From: Mesotoga infera
GTDB lineage: Bacteria; Thermotogota; Thermotogae; Petrotogales; Kosmotogaceae
Length of the DNA stretch: 64,000 nt
Direction: 5' to 3'
Assembly (NCBI RefSeq): GCF_900157305.1
Contig: NZ_LS974202.1
Coordinates: forward strand, 1,116,001 to 1,180,000
The notes beneath the pieces were generated by a model. That model saw nothing but the letters and a program-made list of their open reading frames with translations, was not told the origin of the DNA and did no database searches. Position numbers and translations under genes: made by a program. The stretch's first letter is position 1. Every line of letters starts with the position of its first letter. Below are positions 43,895 to 51,405 of this stretch, piece by piece.

Positions 43895-44337
43895 TTAAGG
43901 CCATAGAGCCTCCAATATCTGCGTCTTCTCGCGCTTGCGGGCTACTCCTTGCCCGGCGCTCGAAGCCACAGCATCTGTAACCTCAGACAGAATGTCGGAA
44001 ATGCTGCTATCGGGATTTCTGAGGTCAACGAAACGCACGTCAACCTTAACGTTGTCATTGGAGGCGTATCTGATATCGGTCCTGCTGATCCTGTCGGAAT
44101 AGGGATAAAGCAAGACAATCCTGTCGGCCCCGTACTTCTTGCCATATGCGTACATCTGGTACATATCTAATTGCGAAATACCACTGTTTCGCTCGGTATC
44201 TGAGAGGAGTTTCCATTTTGTATCCATAACGACTTTATGCTTACCGAATTCCAGCACAATATACGGGCGAAGAGCAAAGGCGCGCCTGGGTGTATCAAAG
44301 AGGCTATAAGTCATATCCTGAGTCCTGATGTTGATAC
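43895..44337 (-). pseudogene. McrC C-terminal fragment
   Basis: About 147 codons match the C-terminal third of the intact McrC at 57253 (RRAFALRPYIVLEFGKHKVV, DRIVLLYPYSDRISRTDIRY). The upstream two-thirds is absent and the fragment begins at the breakpoint GTTGATAC/TTGAAAA. Convergent with the recombinase gene. Confidence 0.9.
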
Positions 44338-44367
44338 TTGAAAATAGGAGTCTGACCCTGTTTTTTT
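44338..44367. repeat. 30-bp scar shared with 55066-55095
   Basis: TTGAAAATAGGAGTCTGACC then CTGTTTTTTT occurs at both places, each directly at the same McrC breakpoint. It looks like the end of a lost element. Confidence 0.8.
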
Positions 44368-44370
44368 GGT

Positions 44371-44527
44371 CCGAAAAATATCAAGGTAAATTCTGCTGTG
44401 CCAAACACGGAAATAGAGAAGTATCTCCAAGTGTTTTTTGGTCTCTCTGTCAAGGACTCACAAGAAGCGCTTGTTAATCTAATAGAACTCGGTTTTCTAA
44501 AGATAAGCTATTATCGCTGGAACTCGT
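44371..44527 (+). pseudogene. Gene fragment interrupted by the ISL3 element
   Basis: The frame (NTEIEKYLQVFFGLSVKDSQ ... ELGFLKISYYRWNS) runs into the element. After the element, 46247-46312 continues the same frame (WNSSPKWVHDAGWNYLVSSN then a stop) if one copy of AACTCGT is removed. The host gene is therefore a C-terminal piece of an unidentified protein. No family recognised. Confidence 0.55.
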
Positions 44528-44570
44528 GTGAATGGCAAAATGGAAATGGTTCTTCCTCACAATCTATGAA

Positions 44571-45698
44571 CTAGCTCATAATGGCCTTCAATCTCAGAAG
44601 TTCAAAGGAACATCTGCCATACATTATCCGTTTAATCACCTTTATCTTGTTTATAACGCCTTCTATGATTCCGTTGCTGAACTCGGTTCTTATCGCATTC
44701 TTCACCGCTTCAATGTCTCTCTCTACCGACATGATGAAAGTGTTCAGCTCGCGGATGTTGTATCTCTTTACTTCTGAGAGCCAGTCCTCAAGTCTCGATT
44801 CATCTTTGCCCTTCAATATTTCTCTGAACCTGTTCACAGCCGAGTACAGGTTCTGTAAGTTACCGTCGGTTTCTATATACTCTTTCATCTTCTTCTGATC
44901 TGCCTCTTTGAATTTCGAGATGTCTTTGTTCAGAAGCGAGATCAACATTCCTCTTCTAAGCGTTGATTCAGGTGAAGTCTTTCTATGTCTCCTTCCCAGA
45001 CCTTCGTTATATTCAGCCAAAAAGGCGCTTAAGCTTCTGTAAGAACCTTTGTAAACGTCTTTTGCGATAGTTCTGAATATGTAAACTATCTTCTTTCTTT
45101 CGTGGTTGAGGGCAATTATGGTGTCCTTGTATGGATCGAGAATGCTTTTTCTTTCTCTTGAGGCGTTCACAAAGCGTCCCTGGTGCTTTATGTATTTGAT
45201 TGCCGTCTTAATGTCTATCTTGAGTTCTCTAGAAATGGCATTCGCTGAATAGCCGTTGAGGTGCATTTCTTTCACTGTCCTGACAAGCTCATTCTTTGCC
45301 TCTTCTCTATCTTGCTTTCTGATTGCAGCTTTGGTGAGCTTTTTCGCTTTTTGATCGGTTGGGGTGATGGATGCTTCCAGCTTTATCCTCACAGGTATTG
45401 TACGCTTTATATACTCCTTTGCCCCATCGACCAGGTTCTTTACCAGGTGAAAACGATCACTCACCTGCATCGCCTCGGGAAAAGCTTCTCTTATAGCTTT
45501 TGCGTATCCGATCGATCCGTCTCTTGAAACCACTTCTATCTCGGGATAGCTTTTCAGCCATTGGACAACTGAATCTGTATCTCTCGATGGAATCATGTCC
45601 ACAACCCTCGAAGTTTCATAGTCCACTATTAATGTGCCGTAGGTCTGCCCCTTCTTGATCGCGAAATCATCTATGCAGACTATCCTTGACTGAGTCAT
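44571..45698 (-). CDS. ISL3 transposase, catalytic part
   Basis: 375 residues beginning at an ATG inside the stop region of the upstream frame. DDE catalytic domain: VCIDDFAIKKGQTYGT (first Asp), VVSRDGSIGYAKAI (second Asp region), DRFHLVKNLVDGAKEY, and FSNGIIEGVINKIKVIKRIM YGR-type ending with the Glu. The family normally has a single frame of about 430-550 residues. Here -1 slippage at an A8 run (45711-45718) would join it to the preceding zinc-binding part. Confidence 0.85.
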   Translation of the reverse strand: MTQSRIVCIDDFAIKKGQTYGTLIVDYETSRVVDMIPSRDTDSVVQWLKSYPEIEVVSRDGSIGYAKAIREAFPEAMQVSDRFHLVKNLVDGAKEYIKRTIPVRIKLEASITPTDQKAKKLTKAAIRKQDREEAKNELVRTVKEMHLNGYSANAISRELKIDIKTAIKYIKHQGRFVNASRERKSILDPYKDTIIALNHERKKIVYIFRTIAKDVYKGSYRSLSAFLAEYNEGLGRRHRKTSPESTLRRGMLISLLNKDISKFKEADQKKMKEYIETDGNLQNLYSAVNRFREILKGKDESRLEDWLSEVKRYNIRELNTFIMSVERDIEAVKNAIRTEFSNGIIEGVINKIKVIKRIMYGRCSFELLRLKAIMS

Positions 45699-46144
45699 TA
45701 CTTGACTGCTGTTTTTTTTAACATCCTCAGTATCGTATCGTCCGATATCTCGACAAGCCCATTACTGACAACTCCCTCTGCTTTCAGAGCGCTCATGTTG
45801 GCTGCCAGTTCGATTATTCTTTCGTTCAGCCTTTTCGTTCTTCTTCCATAGTCCTCCACGAAAGAGTATCTCTCTGCGAATTGCGACTTAGCGCACTCTG
45901 GATTCTTGCAGAAGAACACCCTTCTCTGCAATACTATCCTCACCTCTTTGTCTTGAACCGGCAGATCGGCAATTGTCTTGATATATATCTTGTGTACACT
46001 CCTCGATTTCGCTCCACAATACGGACAGATTGCTTCTTCCCTCGCCATCTTCGTATGTAACTCTATTCTGTTCTCGTGAATCACTGTTTCGGTCAGTACT
46101 AAATCCCGGTCAAGTGTCTTCAGCATCTCTTCCAAGTTCCTCAT
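45698..46144 (-). CDS. ISL3 transposase, N-terminal zinc-finger part
   Basis: 148 residues (MRNLEEML start at 46144). CPYCGAKSRSVHKIY and FFCKNPECAKSQFAERYSFV are the two-cysteine-pair zinc domains of ISL3 transposases, followed by an HTH (VEISDDTILRMLKKT). It stops just after an A8 run; with a -1 shift there the product continues as NSSQV into the catalytic frame. Confidence 0.85.
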   Translation of the reverse strand: MRNLEEMLKTLDRDLVLTETVIHENRIELHTKMAREEAICPYCGAKSRSVHKIYIKTIADLPVQDKEVRIVLQRRVFFCKNPECAKSQFAERYSFVEDYGRRTKRLNERIIELAANMSALKAEGVVSNGLVEISDDTILRMLKKTAVK

Positions 46145-46401
46145 CCACCCTCTACAACTTATTTCGCTCCTTATCCTAATTTTACACCGTTTTCTCTTTT
46201 CCCTCATACATACTGAGGAAGAACCATTTCCCACTTGCCAAAAACAAACTCGTCTCCTAAATGGGTTCATGATGCTGGTTGGAATTATTTAGTATCATCG
46301 AACCTGCAATGAGATCATTTGGAGCACTTGGGAAAGGGATGTGAAGAATAATAACATCTATCGAGACCTTCTTTCACTATAGAGACACCCTATGTTTATA
46401 G

Positions 46402-46428
46402 GAAAAAGCGCGGCGTAAAGGCCGCGCT
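46402..46428 (-). terminator. Intrinsic terminator of the sigma/FtsZ-like cluster
   Basis: AGCGCGGC/GCCGCGCT 8-bp stem with a 6-base loop, followed on the - strand by TTTTTCC, immediately after the last gene. Confidence 0.9.
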
Positions 46429-46432
46429 CAAT

Positions 46433-47290
46433 TCAAAATTCGTACTGCATTTCTTTCCATCCACCTTCAGGTATTTGAACCTGTACCGGCAAAGGCTCTG
46501 GAATATCTTCCCATTTGTAATCAGTCTTTGCTGAGTTCATTTCAGAAATGATCTTATCAACTTCCTGCTGCTTCAAGAACGCTTCTTCGATCGACTTTGC
46601 AGTTGCCATTAGGCTCTCAAGCTTGGATTTACTTCCGGTATACATTTCTGCCTGATCCTTCAAAAATGATCGTTGCATCTTATTGTTTTGTAGTATTATT
46701 TTGAATTGTACAATCTTGTTTTCCCATTCCATGATATCAAATTTCAACTTGTCTATCGTCGCCCTGGAATTTTCGACCAATTGCTTCGTGCTTTCATAAT
46801 ACTGTCTTTTCAAGTCTACCGTCTGGGCTTTAAGAGAGGTTTCGGTGTTAATATGTGAAAGATTGATCTGGTGTTCTCGCAGACTGGCGTTTACACCTCC
46901 TATTTCTACTACCTTGTTAAGATCAGACTCTCCCGCATATGCACTCAGTTCTTCTTGAAGTCTGTTAGCTTTTCTTGCAGATAGATTGTAATCTTCCAAA
47001 GCCTTTTTAAAGTCTTCTTCGACTCCTTTTTCCTTTAGATTGGCCTCGGCGAGCTTTTCAATATATACGATTTGTTCGTTCTTTAACTCCACAACGAGTT
47101 GTTCGGCAGCTTTTATTGCTTTTTCATTAGCTTCCACCTTGTTTGCCATGTCATCTAGCGTCTTCTTGATTGCCAGATATTCCACACTCCCGCTAGGCCT
47201 ATTAAACCACCAAAGAGCTCCACCAATTCCAACTCCAGCAATGCAAACCACTATAATTACTAAAAGTGTTGCAATTCCTTTCTTACGCAT
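46433..47290 (-). CDS. Single-pass membrane protein with long coiled coil
   Basis: 285 residues. ATG at 47290 after GGGGAGGTG. One membrane helix (about 7-27), then a 220-residue heptad-rich helical region (about 38-260; KKTLDDMANKVEANEKAIKA, AKSIEEAFLKQQEVDKIIS) and a proline-rich tail. No family recognised. Last gene of the cluster; it is 137 bases after the FtsZ-like gene and ends at the terminator. The shape suggests a scaffold or adaptor outside the membrane. Confidence 0.7.
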   Translation of the reverse strand: MRKKGIATLLVIIVVCIAGVGIGGALWWFNRPSGSVEYLAIKKTLDDMANKVEANEKAIKAAEQLVVELKNEQIVYIEKLAEANLKEKGVEEDFKKALEDYNLSARKANRLQEELSAYAGESDLNKVVEIGGVNASLREHQINLSHINTETSLKAQTVDLKRQYYESTKQLVENSRATIDKLKFDIMEWENKIVQFKIILQNNKMQRSFLKDQAEMYTGSKSKLESLMATAKSIEEAFLKQQEVDKIISEMNSAKTDYKWEDIPEPLPVQVQIPEGGWKEMQYEF

Positions 47291-47427
47291 ATAACACACC
47301 TCCCCTTTTGGAGTACTTTGCCTGTTTTTTCTTCAACACCCTTCTGAACTATATTGGTGCTATGGCTGTGTTATTATTCCTGTTCAAAATTTTTCAACTA
47401 GAATTAAACTAAATCTTTATAAAAGCC

Positions 47428-48840
47428 TTAGTTGAACATATTTCTGGGAGATTCTTCCTGAGAAATTCTCAATATCTCTTCCCAGAATTGCCATTCGATG
47501 TTCTCCAGCATCTTGTCGATAGTGGAGAGTTTCTTAATTGAATCGGCAAAGCTTAACTGCATTTCGTAATTGATTAATCTAATTTCCCACAAGTTCAGAC
47601 TGTTAGACAAATTCTGCAAGTATTTCCCGCTGTAATACATGGTTTCATTGTAGGTATCAAGCTTTGATGAACTGATATCGTAGTTCTTGTAGATAATCGC
47701 TCTAAGGTTATCGAGTCTATTGAATAATTGCTTCCTGTAATTCTCAATGTTTCTGTTTTCCATTACCAAGAAGAAAGCAAGAGCTGCTAATGCAGACAAG
47801 CCAAGTCCAGTTGCCCAGTAAGCCGGTTTTCTCGAGAAGCGGGAGGTTTTTGCAACTCTTTCGGCTATGATAATATCATCAACTTTCGACAAACCTATGA
47901 TCAAAGTGGCGCTTATGATATCGTCCCCTAATTCCGGATCAATTCTTATCGCAATTGAATACCCAGCTAAAGCTTTTTTTATTTGCTTTTCAATTGTAGC
48001 AAAATTAAGACCTCTATTAGAATCTAGTTTCGACGTACGGAAAATTATTGCCACTGATTTTCTCGAGTTACTTCCCGGGAGCTTTTTTAGGATGTTTTTG
48101 ATCTTCTTAACTAGAGTCAAGGGGTTGAGTACATGCTCGACTCTTTCTATCATTGCATATAAGAAGTTGTCTGAGAGCATACAAAACTCGTTATCACTAA
48201 CGAATAGCATAGCTTTCGAACCGAGTTGGCTGAGAACATCCAATCCTAAACGACAGATTTCTTCAGGTGATCTCCTAATTGAAGGAAATCCCACGGGGAC
48301 TAGCAGTTTTTCACTGACTTCTCCGACTGCAATTATGAATCTCTTAAGCTCCTCAGTACACATAAGGCCTGTGCGTGATGAGAATACCAAGGTGAGAACT
48401 TTTGTACCATTGCTTTTGGCAATTGCGATTCTCTCTATGTAATCACCGCTGACAGCCCCATAAGAAGCATCTACAAGCAGTAGAAGATACTCTGTGTTTT
48501 CAAGAGCATTACCGAAGAGAATCTCTCCTTCCAGTACAAAGCAGGTTCGTCTGTCCATATATGAAACACACCTGGCACACTCGACCCCCGATAACCCTAT
48601 CCCACTTATCACGATCCTTTTGTCGGCTTTTTTGAGATTTTTCAACGTATCAATAGACCAGTTGTTCAGAACCTGGATTCTCTTTTTTGATTCCTCGTAG
48701 ATTTTCCTACAAGATTTACATCCCTTTATATGTAACTCCATCACAACCTTCTCCATAGGATCCAGCTCTCCGGAAACCATCTTTAACACTGTTTCTTGAT
48801 CTACATGAGGGGTAATTATCTTGTCAGTTTTCGAACTCAT
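47428..48840 (-). CDS. Anti-sigma-type zinc finger fused to an FtsZ/tubulin-like domain and a membrane anchor
   Basis: 470 residues, ATG at 48840 after GGAGTGA. Residues about 15-55 form a zf-HC2 anti-sigma motif (VSGELDPMEKVVMELHIKGC then KSCRKIYEE; His-x3-Cys-x2-Cys). Residues about 75-330 line up by pattern with FtsZ: IVISGIGLSGVECARCV (FtsZ VIGVGGAGGNAVNRM), ENTEYLLLLVDASYGAVSGD (FtsZ ADMVFVTAGMGGGTGTG, glycines lost), ELKRFIIAVGEVSEKLLVPV (FtsZ ELRENVDTLIVIP) and an FtsZ-like C-terminal subdomain. A membrane helix (about 338-360) precedes an outer domain of about 110 residues. With the GGGTGTG loop gone, GTP binding is doubtful. The partner is likely the sigma-like gene upstream. Confidence 0.6.
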   Translation of the reverse strand: MSSKTDKIITPHVDQETVLKMVSGELDPMEKVVMELHIKGCKSCRKIYEESKKRIQVLNNWSIDTLKNLKKADKRIVISGIGLSGVECARCVSYMDRRTCFVLEGEILFGNALENTEYLLLLVDASYGAVSGDYIERIAIAKSNGTKVLTLVFSSRTGLMCTEELKRFIIAVGEVSEKLLVPVGFPSIRRSPEEICRLGLDVLSQLGSKAMLFVSDNEFCMLSDNFLYAMIERVEHVLNPLTLVKKIKNILKKLPGSNSRKSVAIIFRTSKLDSNRGLNFATIEKQIKKALAGYSIAIRIDPELGDDIISATLIIGLSKVDDIIIAERVAKTSRFSRKPAYWATGLGLSALAALAFFLVMENRNIENYRKQLFNRLDNLRAIIYKNYDISSSKLDTYNETMYYSGKYLQNLSNSLNLWEIRLINYEMQLSFADSIKKLSTIDKMLENIEWQFWEEILRISQEESPRNMFN

Positions 48841-48875
48841 TTCTATCACTCCTTCCACTCAATTTCTGATCAAAA

Positions 48876-50420
48876 TCACTTCAACATGTGAATGCTTAAG
48901 AACTTTACCCATTTTCTGACTATCTCAATTGAATCTTGGCCGTCTTTGAAATATTCCTGCAAAGGGGTCTGCAAACAAGGTATTCGTAGGTAGCCTCTTT
49001 CTTTCAAGTGTTTTTTATAGAATCTATCTCTTCCAACAAAAAAGAAATTATCTTTTTGTGCTATTCTTTTGAACTCGGCGAACAGCGATTCATTAAGAGT
49101 AACCTGTTCAGTGATATCAAATTGCGATATTACTGATAAGTACTCCTTCTCTGCAAGATTTGTGAGTTCCTCTATTTTCATTTTCGAATACTCATTAATA
49201 AAAGTCGATTCCTCAATTTGAAGTACTTTTATAAAGAAGTAAGCTATCTTCTGCCAAGGGGTGCACTCATCAAACTTGATGAGTCTGTAAAGGAAGGTGT
49301 TGAAATCCTGCAAAGCCACAATTCTTGCTAACATTTCTTCTTTAGGATCTACTGCATCTGGATTTTTAGTGATTTCTATGAAGGTTGTCTCGTTTTCTTT
49401 ATCGGATGAAATTGAACTGTCCAGTGATAATACCAGGTTATCCTGTGAGTATGAAGATGGCCAAATTTCATCAATACGTTTCCTTCCCTGTTCAAAATCA
49501 TTCAGCATTCTCATCAGAAAGTTTTTTAGCTCTTCGAAAGTCCCACTTATTGATGAAATCATAGGAACAAAAAGCAAGCTTAGCCAAGAGTCTACAAAAT
49601 CCTCGATATTTATCCCTGCAGTCCCATGGCTACTATTCAGAAAATCGCAGATCTTTCTGATTTCCCTTCTCTTGAGCGATTTATACCTCTGACATTCTAA
49701 GCTACAATCAAAAATGCCATGTGATTGCTTGAGAATTTCGTAACTCCTTTCGTTCCTAGTACTCAAAAGCCTTTTCATTATTGTTTGAATCCATGTTGAC
49801 AAAGCTGCCTTTTGAGGATTGTATGTATGCAAGGATCTTTCCACTTCTTTCAGTAAAAGGGATAACAATTCGAATAGTTCGCCAGCGCTCGGCCAATAGG
49901 GGGCGAAGAAATTTTTTAATGGAAATTTTATACCGTTCACTACCTCTAACCGCAAAGGCTCGAGAAATTTATTCTTTTGGTCGTTCTTGGTACCAGCAGA
50001 AGAGCCAACGGTTTTTTCGTCCAGTTCTTTTCTGTACAATTTGTAAATGATATCTTTATCAAATAACTCCGTAAAATTCTGACTGTACATTACTTTATCC
50101 TTGAGCTCTTTAAGTATTAGAACCACGGAGTAGATAGCTGCAAGGTTCTTAATAAGCAAGATTTGTCTTTCAAGTGCCTTATCGCTGTTTGTAGCCTTTT
50201 TTATATCGTTGGCCGGCCTGCAGTGGTCTTTCTTATTAATATGCCTAGCACATAGAACTATCAGAAGATCGTTCTCAAGCTTCATATGCTCTTGCGGGGT
50301 GAAAGAATTCAACATAATTTTCTTTGCAAGTATTATAGATCTGGAGATATGAAATTTTGCAGCCTTTCCATACTCTTCAAACCATTCATGAAATCCAATT
50401 CTTTCGTACTCACATTTCAT
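48876..50420 (-). CDS. Large sigma-factor-like protein
   Basis: 514 residues, ATG at 50420 after GGAGGAAGAGTGAA. Residues about 190-225 (VERSLHTYNPQKAALSTWIQ then TIMKRLLSTRNERS) match the sigma-70/ECF region 2 pattern (Y-dp-x-a-x-f-x-tW-l-x-i-x-r). A segment about 330-360 (SLDSSISSDKEN, NPDAVDPKEEML) is like the sigma linker between regions 2 and 4. The C-terminal 100 residues (RIAQKDNFFFVGRDRFYKKH) could be a diverged DNA-binding domain. The N-terminal 180 residues are unique. Right next to an anti-sigma-type gene. It is much longer than a normal ECF sigma, so it may be a regulator derived from one. Confidence 0.5.
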   Translation of the reverse strand: MKCEYERIGFHEWFEEYGKAAKFHISRSIILAKKIMLNSFTPQEHMKLENDLLIVLCARHINKKDHCRPANDIKKATNSDKALERQILLIKNLAAIYSVVLILKELKDKVMYSQNFTELFDKDIIYKLYRKELDEKTVGSSAGTKNDQKNKFLEPLRLEVVNGIKFPLKNFFAPYWPSAGELFELLSLLLKEVERSLHTYNPQKAALSTWIQTIMKRLLSTRNERSYEILKQSHGIFDCSLECQRYKSLKRREIRKICDFLNSSHGTAGINIEDFVDSWLSLLFVPMISSISGTFEELKNFLMRMLNDFEQGRKRIDEIWPSSYSQDNLVLSLDSSISSDKENETTFIEITKNPDAVDPKEEMLARIVALQDFNTFLYRLIKFDECTPWQKIAYFFIKVLQIEESTFINEYSKMKIEELTNLAEKEYLSVISQFDITEQVTLNESLFAEFKRIAQKDNFFFVGRDRFYKKHLKERGYLRIPCLQTPLQEYFKDGQDSIEIVRKWVKFLSIHMLK

Positions 50421-50645
50421 TTCACTCTTCCTCCGTGGCCGGATTTTTCTTCTGACCCTTCTAATTGCAATCAAAAGACTATCCTTGCTATTGGACATCA
50501 GCAAAGTAAAAAGAGAGCTCCCACAACTCATTATTGGTGTACTAGTTTAGAGAGAAAACTCTCTTTATCTATATGTAATAAATAAACAATATAAAATTGC
50601 ATTTTCGACCTTTATCTTTTCTTTAAATGCTTTTTACCCATAAAT

Positions 50646-51380
50646 CTATCTGACCGACATTCTAGAAAAGTACCCCTCGAACTGGTTCATAAAAAAGATT
50701 CTCATTTCAGAATAACTAATATTTCTCTTCAAGTAGCTTTCGTAAAGAACAAGTCTAGTCTGAAATTCTTGATTCATGTCATCAGCCTTTTTTCGTGAGG
50801 CCACTTCATCAATGACCTCTCTTGAGTATTCTTTTGTGAACAGATCTCTCACAGTAAAATAAGATAGTATAATTGATAGTATCCCTGTCCCATAGTACAG
50901 CGATTGGTCATATGAATATAAATAGTAAGTAATTACACCACTGGCTAAAGCAGCAGCTCCAAGAAAAAGTGTTCCAAATATTGCTCCATAATCCGTTGAA
51001 CGTTCGAAAATAGTAGTCTCCTGTGCAGTATATTTTCTGAAATAGATATTTGAAGGATATGGTAAAGGAAATATCGAAAGACTTATTCCATTCTCATAAA
51101 CCGAGCCATCAAACAATCTGTGTTCAATGAATCGCGAATCTTTGATAGTAACAGAAACTCTGATCGCTCCATGTTGGTCAAGAGGAACATAATACAAAGT
51201 CTGCCTTCCTGAATCAAGTAGAAGATAGTCTTTTCTGAATGGACTTTCAATTAGCAAATTAAGTCCTTCAACATCCAATTTAAACTCACTGGCAACGGAC
51301 AGCCTTACTGGCGCTATAGAAGAGAATGCAATTGTGCAAAAGAGCATTTGAATTGTTATAATAGCTGTGAGTATTTTCAC
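50646..51380 (-). CDS. Exported/membrane protein of unknown function
   Basis: 244 residues from a GTG at 51380 with GGGGGTG upstream. Signal peptide (1-19), a beta-rich outer part (about 25-125; LDVEGLNLLIESPFRKDYLL, like a PEGA-type carrier of short strands), two membrane helices (about 132-150 and 157-175), then a charged cytoplasmic-type helix. No family certain. 25 bases after the beta-propeller gene. Confidence 0.55.
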   Translation of the reverse strand: MKILTAIITIQMLFCTIAFSSIAPVRLSVASEFKLDVEGLNLLIESPFRKDYLLLDSGRQTLYYVPLDQHGAIRVSVTIKDSRFIEHRLFDGSVYENGISLSIFPLPYPSNIYFRKYTAQETTIFERSTDYGAIFGTLFLGAAALASGVITYYLYSYDQSLYYGTGILSIILSYFTVRDLFTKEYSREVIDEVASRKKADDMNQEFQTRLVLYESYLKRNISYSEMRIFFMNQFEGYFSRMSVR

Positions 51381-51405
51381 TTTCTAACACCCCCAAAAAA
51401 TGTAA

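Larger units (their letters stand above)
43151..44337. repeat. 1187-bp duplicated segment, copy A (recombinase plus McrC 3' end)
   Basis: Matches 56488-57674 at nearly every base and has the same length; the encoded recombinases are identical over 197 residues. Starts at TTCCTCTGTATTAAACGCG and ends at GATGTTGATAC. Beyond the end copy B continues into mcrC, while copy A is followed by an unrelated 30-base scar. Confidence 0.95.
44528..46246 (-). mobile_element. ISL3-family insertion sequence
   Basis: About 1.7 kb. Inverted ends at 44534-44559 and 46215-46240 share GGCAA..GGAAATGGTTCTTCC in 24 of 26 positions. AACTCGT flanks it at 44521-44527 and 46247-46253, a probable target duplication (7 bases; one short of the 8 usual for ISL3). 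It encodes one transposase split in two frames. Confidence 0.85.
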
